The notes under the pieces were generated by a model. That model had not been told where the DNA came from. It did not search any database and worked only from the letters and a program-made list of their open reading frames with translations. This document shows, piece by piece, positions 56,358 to 64,000 of a stretch of DNA of 64,000 nt. A program made the position numbers and the translations under genes. Position 1 is the stretch's first letter. Every line of letters starts with the position of its first letter. The DNA comes from Sphingomonas sp. PAMC 26605 (GTDB lineage: Bacteria; Pseudomonadota; Alphaproteobacteria; Sphingomonadales; Sphingomonadaceae): the NCBI RefSeq assembly GCF_000241485.1, contig NZ_JH584241.1:1163435-1227434 (forward strand), written 5' to 3'.

Positions 56358-57959
56358 ATGAAGATCCGGTTCCTCGCGCTGGCGGCGATCGCGATGACGC
56401 CGGCGGCGATCGCACAGGACGCGCCGCTGCCCGACGATCAGGCCGCGATGAAGGCGCACGTCCTGTTTCTTGCCGCCGATTCGCTGCGCGGTCGCGAGGC
56501 GGGGAGCCCCGAATATCGCATCGCCGCCGATTATGTCGCCGCGCAATTCTTTGCCGCGGGGCTCAAGCCCGCCGGTGACGGCGGCAGCTACATTCAGAAG
56601 GTGCCGCTCGTCACGTATCGCGCTGCTGACAAGGGCGATGTCGTGCTGACGCGTAATGGCGCCGCGCCGGTCGGGCTCGTTTTCGGTGAGGATTATATGC
56701 CAGGCGTTGTCGCCGGCGCGGCGCAGACCGCGCTCGATGCGCCGGTAGTGTTCGTCGGCTACGGACTCGTCGCATCCGATTACAAGCGCGACGATTATGC
56801 CGGCGTCGATGTGCGCGGCAAGATCGTCGCGTTTTTCGGCGGTGCGCCGTTGTCCTTCCAGAGCGAGGAACGCGCGCATTTCTCGAGTCCGGCGACCAAG
56901 GCGGTGATCGCCGCGGCGCACGGCGCGGTCGGCGCGATCGTGCTGACGCGCGCGGCGCTGCCGCAGAGCGGCGCGAGCTTCGACCGGCCGCGCACGACCT
57001 GGGCGCGCGCCGACGGCACGGGCGAGGCGCCGGGTGTGCCGATCCTCGCGACGCTGAGCGCGAGCGGCGCGGCCAAGCTGTTCGCACAGGCCAAGACGCC
57101 GTGGGCGGCGATCGCGGCGCGCGCCGCCGACAGCAACGCGACCTTTCGCGCGATGCCGCTTAATATCGGCGCGACCGTCGCGTTGAAAACGCGTTTCGAG
57201 CTAGCGACGAGCGGCAATGTCGCTGGGATGATCCCCGGCAGCGACCCCAGGCTCGGCAAGGAGGTCGTCGTGCTGTCGGCGCATCTCGACCATCTCGGCG
57301 TCGGCACCCCCGATGCGAAGGGCGACACGATCTATAACGGCGCCGAGGACAATGCCGTCGGCATCGCCGCGCTGATCGAGGAAGCGCGGCGCTTCAAGGC
57401 ATCGGGCAAACCCCCGCGCCGCTCGATCCTGTTCCTCGCGGTGACCGCGGAGGAGAAGGGGCTGGTCGGTTCGGACTATTTCGCGAAGCATCCGACCGTG
57501 CCGATCGCGTCGATCGTCGCCGATGTGAACCTCGACATGCCGATCCTGTCCTATCCGTTCGAGGACATGACGGTGTTCGGCGCCGACCGCTCGACGCTCG
57601 GGCCGATCGTCGCGCAGGCGGTGGGGACGCTCGGCGTGACGATGTCGCCCGATCCCGATCCGGCGCAGGGGATCTTCGTGCGTTCGGACCATTATCGCTT
57701 CGTTCAGCAGGGCGTGCCCGCGGTGTTCCTGTGGCCGGGGCAGAAGGGGCCGGGCAAGGCCGCCACCGCCGACTTCTTCGCGCATCGCTATCATCAGCCC
57801 TCGGACGATCTGTCGCAGCCGATCGACTGGCGGCAGGGGATCCGCTTCGTCGACGCCAATTATGCGATCGCGCGCGCGATCGCCGACGGCGATGCGCGCC
57901 CGCGCTGGAACAAGGGCGACTTCTTCGGGTTGCTCTATCATGGCTATGGCGCGAAATGA
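56358..57959 (+). CDS. M28 family zinc metallopeptidase, exported
   Basis: A 533-residue protein with a Sec signal peptide (MKIRFLALAAIAMTPAAIAQ). A PA-like insert follows (VVFVGYGLVASDYKRDDYAGVDVRGKIV in part). The M28 catalytic domain has zinc ligands in SAHLDHLG, GAEDNAVG and TAEEKGLVGS, then a later His in YHQPSDDL. It is a probable periplasmic aminopeptidase. The ATG at 56358 gives the clean signal peptide; ATG 56346 would add four residues. It is divergent from pepN. Confidence 0.9.
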   Translation: MKIRFLALAAIAMTPAAIAQDAPLPDDQAAMKAHVLFLAADSLRGREAGSPEYRIAADYVAAQFFAAGLKPAGDGGSYIQKVPLVTYRAADKGDVVLTRNGAAPVGLVFGEDYMPGVVAGAAQTALDAPVVFVGYGLVASDYKRDDYAGVDVRGKIVAFFGGAPLSFQSEERAHFSSPATKAVIAAAHGAVGAIVLTRAALPQSGASFDRPRTTWARADGTGEAPGVPILATLSASGAAKLFAQAKTPWAAIAARAADSNATFRAMPLNIGATVALKTRFELATSGNVAGMIPGSDPRLGKEVVVLSAHLDHLGVGTPDAKGDTIYNGAEDNAVGIAALIEEARRFKASGKPPRRSILFLAVTAEEKGLVGSDYFAKHPTVPIASIVADVNLDMPILSYPFEDMTVFGADRSTLGPIVAQAVGTLGVTMSPDPDPAQGIFVRSDHYRFVQQGVPAVFLWPGQKGPGKAATADFFAHRYHQPSDDLSQPIDWRQGIRFVDANYAIARAIADGDARPRWNKGDFFGLLYHGYGAK

Positions 57960-57979
57960 TCTCGCCTGAGGGGTAAGAC

Positions 57980-58816
57980 ATGCGTCTCCTGATCTTTGGC
58001 CTCGGCTATACCGCGCAGGCATTGGCTGCGCGGTTGCGCGGCGCGGGCTGGCAGGTCGTCGGCACGACGCGCGATGGCCGTGGCGACACGATCCGCTTCG
58101 ACGATAGCGTGGCACTCGCACGCGAGATCGCGGTTGCGACCCACATCCTGTCATCCGTTCCTCCGGCGGGCGAGATCGACCCGGTGCTGGTCAGCTATGG
58201 CGCAGCCGCGGCGCGGAGCGGGGCGTGGCTAGGCTATCTGTCCTCGACCGGCGTCTATGGCGACGCGGCGGGGGCGTGGGTCGATGAAAGTGCACCGACC
58301 GGCACCGGACGTCGCAGCGCCCGCGCCGAAGCCGACTCCGCGTGGCTCGCGCTCGGCGCGCGGGTGTTTCGCTTGCCGGGGATTTACGGACCGGGGCGAT
58401 CGCCGCTCGATCGCGTTGCGACCGGCGCGGCGCACCGCGTCGAAGCGCCGGGCCAGGTGTTCAGCCGGGCGCACGTCGCCGATATCGTCTCGGGCGTGAT
58501 CGCGGGCTTCGATGCGCCGGCCGGCGCGTACAACCTCGCCGACGATCTGCCGGCGAGCCAGAACGACGTCATCGCCTTTGCGGCCGCGCTGCTGGGGCGC
58601 GATCCGCCGCCGTTCGTGCCGCTCGATTCGCTCTCGCCGATGGCGCGCGGCTTCTATGCGGAGAATCGCCGCATCGCCAACGGCAAGGCCAAGCGCGTCC
58701 TCGGCTGGCGCCCGGCCTATCCCGATTACCGCGCCGGCCTGCGCGCCCTCAAAGCGATGACCAGCCCGCCGATCACCAGCGCAGCACCCGCGCCCGCCAG
58801 CAGCGACCAGCGATAG
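57980..58816 (+). CDS. NAD(P)-binding SDR-type epimerase-like protein (YeeZ-like)
   Basis: A 278-residue extended-SDR-like protein with the Rossmann loop IFGLGYTAQALA (5-16), LSSVPPAG, YLSSTGVYGDAAGAWVDE with the Ser/Tyr of the active-site strand, and FRLPGIYGPGRS. No substrate is assigned. A GAGGGG site precedes ATG 57980; it follows the M28 peptidase by 20 bases. Its 3' end overlaps the convergent EamA gene by 91 bases. Confidence 0.85.
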   Translation: MRLLIFGLGYTAQALAARLRGAGWQVVGTTRDGRGDTIRFDDSVALAREIAVATHILSSVPPAGEIDPVLVSYGAAAARSGAWLGYLSSTGVYGDAAGAWVDESAPTGTGRRSARAEADSAWLALGARVFRLPGIYGPGRSPLDRVATGAAHRVEAPGQVFSRAHVADIVSGVIAGFDAPAGAYNLADDLPASQNDVIAFAAALLGRDPPPFVPLDSLSPMARGFYAENRRIANGKAKRVLGWRPAYPDYRAGLRALKAMTSPPITSAAPAPASSDQR

Positions 58817-59643
58817 CCCTCGAACAGCGTCGACAGGCCCATCGCGATGACGGGCACGAGCACGCCCGAATAGGCCGCCTTGGCCGGACCGATCACGCGC
58901 AGCACGCCGAAATAGAGCGGGAAGGCGATCGCCGAGGCGAACACGCCGAGATATAGCGTCGCCGCGAGATACGGGAGCGTGAGTTCGATCACCGGCGGTC
59001 CCGTCGTCACCCAGGCAAACGCCCCGTCGAACGTGGCGCCGAGCAGCATCGCGATCCCGAGCATCGGGATCATCGGATAGGCGCGCGCGGTCTGCGTCCC
59101 CTGCATGACGTTCGCCGAAGAGGCCGAGAAGACCGCCAGCAGCGTGAAGCCGATCCCGGTCAGCGCTTCGACCGGGCCGTGCGGATCGACTCGCATTTCG
59201 CGGACGAACAGCAGCGTGACCCCCGCCATCGCCACCGCCATGCCGACAATCAGCTGCCGCCCCAGCTGCTGGCCAAGGAAGATCCGTCCGAATACCGCAT
59301 TGGGGAGTAGCATCAGCGCGAACACCACCGCCACCAGCCCCGAGGTGATGTGCATTTCCGCACGGTAGACGAAGTTGAAGTTGAGGCAGAATTGCGCGAG
59401 CCCGAGCAGCCCCGCGAAGCGCAGCCCGCGCGCATCGAGCCGCAGCGATTCGCGCCGGATCAGCGCGTAGCTGCACATCACCACGCCAGCGACGAGGAAG
59501 CGGTAGGTCACCGACCAGCTCGCCGGCACGACGCCGAGCTGCCAGCGAATGACGAGCCAGGTCGAGCCCCAGATCAGCGTGACGATCCCGAACGGAATCA
59601 GGATAGCGAGTCTGCTCGACTGGGGCGTCGGCCCGGTGGTCAA
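58726..59643 (-). CDS. EamA/DMT-superfamily transporter
   Basis: A 305-residue protein with ten predicted membrane helices and two EamA repeats (FGIVTLIWGSTWLVIRWQLG; LAVFSASSANVMQG). The start is taken as TTG 59643, overlapping the ltaE stop (TTGA), since no ATG lies before the first helix. Members export amino acids or other metabolites; pairing with threonine aldolase would suit an amino acid substrate, but that is inference. Confidence 0.85.
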   Translation of the reverse strand: MTTGPTPQSSRLAILIPFGIVTLIWGSTWLVIRWQLGVVPASWSVTYRFLVAGVVMCSYALIRRESLRLDARGLRFAGLLGLAQFCLNFNFVYRAEMHITSGLVAVVFALMLLPNAVFGRIFLGQQLGRQLIVGMAVAMAGVTLLFVREMRVDPHGPVEALTGIGFTLLAVFSASSANVMQGTQTARAYPMIPMLGIAMLLGATFDGAFAWVTTGPPVIELTLPYLAATLYLGVFASAIAFPLYFGVLRVIGPAKAAYSGVLVPVIAMGLSTLFEGYRWSLLAGAGAALVIGGLVIALRARRPAR

Positions 59644-60641
59644 AGCGCCGCGATCGCGTCGGCGAGCGGGCGGATGTCGGCGGGATCCTGGTTCCACGAG
59701 ATGACGAGTCGCGCTTCGCCCGGTCCCCAATCGTAGAAATCGAAGCCGAGCGCGCGCAGGCTCGCGGCCTCGGCGGCGGAGACGCGGATGAACACCTCGT
59801 TCGCCTCGACCGGATGGACCAGCCGGTCGCCCGCCGCCTGTGCCAGTAGCGCCGCGCCGGCATTGGCGTTGCGCGCGAGATCGAGCCACAGATCGCCCTC
59901 GGTCATCGCGAGCAATTGCGCCGCGAGGTAGCGCCCCTTGCACAGCAGCATCCCGGCGCGCTTGCGGCGATAGAGCGTCGCGTCGGCGAGTTCGGTATCG
60001 AAGAAAATCAGCGCCTCGGCGTTCATCCCGCCATTCTTGATGAAGCCGAAGCTCAGCGCGGTCACGCCCGCGCGCCACGTCACGTCGGCGGGCGCGCAAT
60101 CGAGCGAGGCGACCGCATTGGCGAAGCGCGCGCCGTCCATGTGCAGCGCAAGCTTGCGCGCCTTGGCGAGCTCGCCGATCGCGGCGACCTCGGCGGGCGC
60201 ATAGACGCGGCCATATTCGGTCGCGTTGGTGATCGAGATCGCATGCGGCTGCGTCTGGTGGACGTCGTAGCGCGTCGCGTCGAGCACCGCGCCGATCGTT
60301 TCCGGCGTCAGCTTTGCGCCTTCGCCGTCGGCGAGGAACAGCTTGGCGCCGTGCGTATAGAATTCGGGGGCGCCGCATTCGTCGTTCTGGATATGCGATT
60401 CGCGGTGGCAGACGATGCTGCCGTGTGGCGGGCACAGCGCGGCAAGCGCGAGGCAGTTCGCCGCGGTCCCCGATGGGACCCACAGCGCGCGCACCTCGGT
60501 TTCGAACAGCTCCGAAAAGCGGGCGTCGAGCGCCTTGCTCCAGCGGTCGCCGTCATACGCGGTGTCGAGCACGTTGGCGTCGGCCATCGCGGTGAAGATC
60601 GCCGGATGAACCGGGGCGGCATTGTCGGAAAAGAAGCGCAT
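59640..60641 (-). CDS. ltaE: Low-specificity L-threonine aldolase
   Basis: A 333-residue fold-type I PLP enzyme: FSDNAAPVHPAIFTAM, WVPSGTAANCLALAAL, LHMDGARFANA, and the PLP Lys202 in SFGFIKNGGMNAEA. It splits L-threonine or allo-threonine into glycine and acetaldehyde. It lies 44 bases after the PBP1A gene and is coupled to the EamA gene downstream. Confidence 0.92.
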   Translation of the reverse strand: MRFFSDNAAPVHPAIFTAMADANVLDTAYDGDRWSKALDARFSELFETEVRALWVPSGTAANCLALAALCPPHGSIVCHRESHIQNDECGAPEFYTHGAKLFLADGEGAKLTPETIGAVLDATRYDVHQTQPHAISITNATEYGRVYAPAEVAAIGELAKARKLALHMDGARFANAVASLDCAPADVTWRAGVTALSFGFIKNGGMNAEALIFFDTELADATLYRRKRAGMLLCKGRYLAAQLLAMTEGDLWLDLARNANAGAALLAQAAGDRLVHPVEANEVFIRVSAAEAASLRALGFDFYDWGPGEARLVISWNQDPADIRPLADAIAAL

Positions 60642-60685
60642 CGCGCGGTCTTGCGGGGTGCCCCGCGCGGCGTCAACTCGTAGGG

Positions 60686-62869
60686 TCAGCGATCGTCCTC
60701 ATAATCGCGGGAGTCGCGGCGATCGTCGCGTCCACCGCGGTCAGGATCGCGTCCGAAGTCGCGGGGCGGGGCGCGCTCATCGGGGTCACTCCGCCGACGA
60801 TCGCGGTCGTCGGGGCGGTTCGACTGGAAGTCGAGCTCGCCGTTGCGCAGCCGCACGCGGCCGATGCCGGGGATTTCGCCCTCGACCGGCGGGATGTTCG
60901 CCGGATCGAGGAAGTTCTCGAGCGTCTCGCCGACCCCGTTGGCGGCGTCGGGATCGATCATTTCGTCCTCCGCCGGCGCGGCGACCTGAGCTGCGCCGAC
61001 CCCCAGCGCCTGCTGCATGAAATCGCGCCAGACGCGTGCCGGGACGCCGCCGCCCGACAGGCCGGCATTGGGGGTGTTGTCATCGTTGCCGACCCACACG
61101 CCGACGACCAGCCCGTTGGCGAAACCGACGAACAGCGCGTCGCGGCTGTCCTGCGTCGTGCCGGTCTTGCCATAGGTCTTGACCGACAGCGCGGCCGCGC
61201 GGCCGGTGCCGGTCTCGGCCGAGGCGGAGAGCAGGTCGAGCATCTCGTCATGCAGCGTGCCGCTCAGCGCGTGCGGGCGATCGGTCAGCGTCGCGAGCAC
61301 GCCGCGTTCGGGCGGATCCTCGAGCCCGCGCGGGCGCACCGGATATTGCTCGGCGGCGACCGCGGCATAGGCGGCGGTGAGTTCGAGCAGCGACATGCTC
61401 GACGTGCCGAGCGCGATCGTCGCCTCGCTCGGAATCGGCGTCGACACGCCGAGGTCGCGTGCCGCCTGGATCACCTTGGCGACACCGACTTGCTGCGTGA
61501 TCCGCGCCGCCGCGACGTTCGACGAGCGCGCGAACGCCTGCCGCAGCGTGATCGGCCCGAGATAGCGCCCATCGGCGTTCTTCGGGCTCCAATTGGCGAT
61601 CGTGATCGGCTTGTCGTCGACCACCGAATCGGGCGTCATCCCGCTGCGCATCGCGGCGAGATAGACGAACAGCTTGAACGCCGAGCCCGGCTGGCGCTGC
61701 GCCTGCGTGGCGCGGTTGAACGGGCTGTCGGCATAGGAGCGCCCGCCGACCATCGCGACGACGCGGCCGTCGGGGCGCATCGCGACCAGTGCGATCTGCG
61801 CCTGTTTGAGCCCCGCGCGCTTCACCGCGCGCTCGGCGGCGGTCTGAAGGCGGCGGTCGAGCGTCGTCCGCACGGTCGATTCGGTGGCGATCTCGCCGGC
61901 ATGGTCGCGCGCGGCGGGGAGCACCCAATCGGCGAAATACGTGCCGTTGGGCAGCGGCGCCTTCGCCTGCGGGACGACGCGTGCGGGGCGCACATCGGCC
62001 GCGTCCTTCGAAAGGAACTTCGCCTCGACCATCGCGCCGAGCACGAGATTGGCACGATCGCGCGCACCCCTGAGGTTGACGGTGGGTGCGAGTTTCGACG
62101 GCGCCTTGACCAGCCCGGCGAGCATCGCCGCCTGGGCGATCGACAGGTTTTCGGGCTTGCGCGCGAAATAATGGCGCGCCGCCGCGCGCAAGCCATAGAC
62201 GTTGTCGCCGAAATAGACGTTCGACAGATAGCGCGACAGGATCTGGTCCTTGGTCAGCCACGCCTCGAGCCAGAAGGCGATCATCACCTCGCGAATCTTT
62301 CGCGCGGCGGTGCGGTCCGAATCGAGAAAGGCGTTCTTGGCGAGTTGCTGCGTGATCGTGCTGCCGCCCTGGTCGCGCCCCTTCGACGTCAGATTGTGGA
62401 AGAAGGCGCGCGCGATGCCGCGAGGGTCGACCCCCCAATGGCTGCGGAAGCGCCGGTCCTCGATCGCGAGAAAGGCGTTGGTGACATTCTTGGGCAGCTT
62501 CGCCGCGTCGACCGGCGCGTCGATCACCGCGCCGCGCCGCGCGAAGGGCTTTCCGTCGTCGGCGAGCAGGGTGATGCTCGGCGGCGTCGGCGGCTGGAGC
62601 GATTTGGACAGCGGTGCGGTCACTGCGAGCCAGCCGACCGCGAAGACGAACAGGATGATCAGCGCCGCCACGCCGCGCATCATCCAGCGCATATAAATGC
62701 GGCGGCGAACGACCGGGACTTGCGCTGCATAGCGCGCGTAATCGAAGCTCGGCGGCGGCGGATAGCCCGGATCGGCGCGCCGCTGTGGCGGCGGCATGCC
62801 GTGCGTCAGCTCGAGCGCGTCATCGGCGTCGCGCGGGTCGGCGTCGCGATCGGTGGAGAAGAAACGCAT
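60686..62869 (-). CDS. Penicillin-binding protein 1A (transglycosylase-transpeptidase)
   Basis: A 727-residue class A PBP. One membrane helix near 65-85 is followed by the GT51 domain with AIEDRRFRSHWGVD and GGSTITQQLAKNAFL. The transpeptidase has SAFK (catalytic Ser and Lys), SSN and KTGTT. It polymerises and cross-links peptidoglycan. The C-terminal 45 residues are an unusual Asp/Arg-rich tail (DDRDRRRSDPDERAPPRD...). ATG 62869 is preferred; the frame's first start, TTG 62884, has no merit. The typical OB domain of long E. coli-type PBP1A is not evident. Confidence 0.92.
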   Translation of the reverse strand: MRFFSTDRDADPRDADDALELTHGMPPPQRRADPGYPPPPSFDYARYAAQVPVVRRRIYMRWMMRGVAALIILFVFAVGWLAVTAPLSKSLQPPTPPSITLLADDGKPFARRGAVIDAPVDAAKLPKNVTNAFLAIEDRRFRSHWGVDPRGIARAFFHNLTSKGRDQGGSTITQQLAKNAFLDSDRTAARKIREVMIAFWLEAWLTKDQILSRYLSNVYFGDNVYGLRAAARHYFARKPENLSIAQAAMLAGLVKAPSKLAPTVNLRGARDRANLVLGAMVEAKFLSKDAADVRPARVVPQAKAPLPNGTYFADWVLPAARDHAGEIATESTVRTTLDRRLQTAAERAVKRAGLKQAQIALVAMRPDGRVVAMVGGRSYADSPFNRATQAQRQPGSAFKLFVYLAAMRSGMTPDSVVDDKPITIANWSPKNADGRYLGPITLRQAFARSSNVAAARITQQVGVAKVIQAARDLGVSTPIPSEATIALGTSSMSLLELTAAYAAVAAEQYPVRPRGLEDPPERGVLATLTDRPHALSGTLHDEMLDLLSASAETGTGRAAALSVKTYGKTGTTQDSRDALFVGFANGLVVGVWVGNDDNTPNAGLSGGGVPARVWRDFMQQALGVGAAQVAAPAEDEMIDPDAANGVGETLENFLDPANIPPVEGEIPGIGRVRLRNGELDFQSNRPDDRDRRRSDPDERAPPRDFGRDPDRGGRDDRRDSRDYEDDR

Positions 62870-63085
62870 GACTAGATCCCGCAACGACGAACGGGTGTAT
62901 TAGCCAAATAGGACAGCTGGTGCAAGCGGCGGGGTGACATGCAAAGCGCTGTAGCAGCCGACAGACGGGCAAGCGAGACGTTCTCCAGACCTCGCCCGAG
63001 CGCGATCGCTTGCCGAATCCCGTGCGGGCGGGGTAGGATCGCGCGCGACTTCCATCTTGAGGCGGAGCCCTGACAACGCTATCAG

Positions 63086-63110
63086 AGTGGCGTGAGGCGG
63101 TCGCGCCACT
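63086..63110 (+). other. Leader hairpin upstream of the FMN reductase gene
   Basis: AGTGGCG and CGCCACT form a 7-bp stem with an 11-base loop, ending 17 bases before the gene's ATG. The rest of the 258-base gap from 62870 shows no further gene or clear promoter. Confidence 0.35.
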
Positions 63111-63127
63111 TTGCCGAAAGCCTGATC

Positions 63128-63733
63128 ATGTCCGATGCCCCACCCGCTTCGCTTTCTCCCGACCAGCCGCTGGTGGTCGGCATCGGCGGGACGATCGGAG
63201 GCACCTCGTCGACCGAGCGCGCGCTTGCGATCGCGCTCGAGGCGGCGGGCCAGGAAGGGTTTCGCACGCGGTTGTTCGGCGGGGCCGAGATGGGGCGCTT
63301 GCCGCTTTACGACCCCAAGGCGACGACGCGGACTCTCGAAGAGCGCGATTTCGTCGATACGATACGTCAGGCCTCGGCCTTGATCATCGCCTCCCCCGGT
63401 TATCACGGCAGCATTTCGGGCGTGGTCAAGAACGCACTCGACCTGCTCGAGGAAACCGCACGCGATCCGCACCGGCCGTATCTCGCCGACATGCCGGTCG
63501 GGCTGATCGCGACGGCGTATGGCTGGCAGGCGACGGGGAGCACGATCGCGGCGCTGCGCTCGATTGTCCACGCGCTGCGTGGCTGGCCGACCCCGTTTGC
63601 CGCCGCGGTCAATTCGCAAGTGACCAAGTTCGACGACGAGGGCGGCGCGAGCGATCCGGCGGTGCTCGAACAACTGCGGATGGTCGGCCAACAGGTCGCC
63701 CGCTTCGCGCCGCTGGCGATTCAGCATGGATGA
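63128..63733 (+). CDS. NADPH-dependent FMN reductase family protein
   Basis: A 201-residue flavodoxin-fold protein with LVVGIGGTIGGTSSTERALAIAL, a phosphate-binding start, and SPGYHGSISGVVKNALDLLEE, the flavin-contacting motif of the family. It would supply reduced FMN to a partner oxygenase or act as a quinone/azo reductase. It overlaps by 8 bases a molybdopterin oxidoreductase gene, making a two-gene redox unit likely. Confidence 0.88.
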   Translation: MSDAPPASLSPDQPLVVGIGGTIGGTSSTERALAIALEAAGQEGFRTRLFGGAEMGRLPLYDPKATTRTLEERDFVDTIRQASALIIASPGYHGSISGVVKNALDLLEETARDPHRPYLADMPVGLIATAYGWQATGSTIAALRSIVHALRGWPTPFAAAVNSQVTKFDDEGGASDPAVLEQLRMVGQQVARFAPLAIQHG

Positions 63734-64000
63734 CACGCTCCGCCAGCAGATCGGTCGGCGCGGCGCGCTCGCGCTCGGCGTGGGGGCGATCGCGAGCAGC
63801 CCGCTCTGGGCGCAGTCATTGGTCGATCTCGGCTTTTCCGAGAAGGATGGCCGACGCCCGCTGACCAATGCCTTTCCCGGCAAGACGGGGATGATCCTGC
63901 AGCGGACGCGCGGGCCGTTGCTCGAGACGCCGATGGCGGCGTTCGACGGCGCGCTGGCGGACGATCCGGCGACGCCCAACGACCGTTTCTTCGTGCGCTG
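63726..64000 (+). CDS. Sulfite-oxidase-like molybdopterin oxidoreductase, N-terminal fragment
   Basis: The first 91 residues of a protein cut by the window's end. It begins with a Tat-like signal (GRRGALALGVGAIASSPLWAQ). The mature part shows GKTGMILQRTRGPLLETPMA and ATPNDRFFVRW, the opening of the sulfite oxidase / YedY-like family. It should oxidise sulfite or a related substrate in the periplasm. Start ATG 63726. Confidence 0.8.
   Translation, partial: MDDTLRQQIGRRGALALGVGAIASSPLWAQSLVDLGFSEKDGRRPLTNAFPGKTGMILQRTRGPLLETPMAAFDGALADDPATPNDRFFVR

Overview
This 64-kb window is GC-rich, densely coding chromosomal DNA from an alphaproteobacterium, most likely a yellow-pigmented member of the Sphingomonadaceae (Sphingomonas or a close relative). 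The evidence is a crtY-crtI-(LOG)-crtB carotenoid cluster, the alphaproteobacterial gene orders mnmG-rsmG-parA-parB and rsmB-rpe-heparinase-purH, a hemC-hemD-mitofilin-like operon, PII/AmtB under a sigma-54 promoter, and large palindromic intergenic repeats. I see no IS element, prophage, CRISPR array, tRNA or rRNA. Nearly all genes are housekeeping or ordinary accessory genes.

Layout. 1-2.7 kb: the origin-proximal partition block (mnmG end, rsmG, parA, parB), with a parS site inside rsmG. 2.7-7 kb (minus strand): thiC behind a TPP riboswitch and its own promoter, preceded by two tandem Tat-exported ferritin-like proteins. 7-8.5 kb: MipA/OmpV and DUF2141 proteins. 8.4-13.7 kb: a divergent carotenoid locus, with a hydroxylase on one side and crtY, crtI, a LOG-family gene and crtB on the other. 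14-19 kb: a small Cys-rich protein, an Atm1-type ABC exporter, a GNAT protein, and a MazE/MazF-type toxin-antitoxin pair abutting recQ. 19-23 kb: a DUF442 protein, a second fatty-acid-hydroxylase-family protein, a GMC oxidoreductase and a 55-residue membrane peptide. 23-27 kb: amtB-glnK with a -24/-12 promoter, then a DUF5996/PNPOx-like/DUF2007 operon. 26.8-27.8 kb: an unrecognised pair, a winged-helix-like protein and a membrane protein. 27.8-33.4 kb: tldD, a CHCC zinc-finger protein, an ABC ATPase, nadB and a class-A-beta-lactamase-like lipoprotein. 33.5-46 kb: polA, a flippase, purH, a heparinase-like protein, rpe, rsmB, an SDHAF4-like protein, DUF1697, gpsA and tsaD. 46-53.6 kb: hemC, hemD, a mitofilin-like protein, DUF72, an MBL hydrolase, a pabB-pabC fusion, aspC and a small membrane peptide. 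53.6-64 kb: pepN, an M28 peptidase, an SDR protein, an EamA transporter, ltaE, a PBP1A, an FMN reductase and the start of a molybdopterin oxidoreductase.

Many adjacent genes share 4-base ATGA/GTGA/TTGA overlaps, so translational coupling is pervasive. Four large inverted-repeat elements of at least three sequence families (12067-12173, 19084-19161, 30470-30563, 43439-43520) lie in otherwise very short intergenic gaps. Two of them touch the translation start of the downstream gene. The least explained content is the wHTH/membrane pair at 26.8-27.8 kb, the Tat ferritin-like pair, the LOG gene and palindrome inside the carotenoid operon, and the toxin-antitoxin-recQ arrangement.
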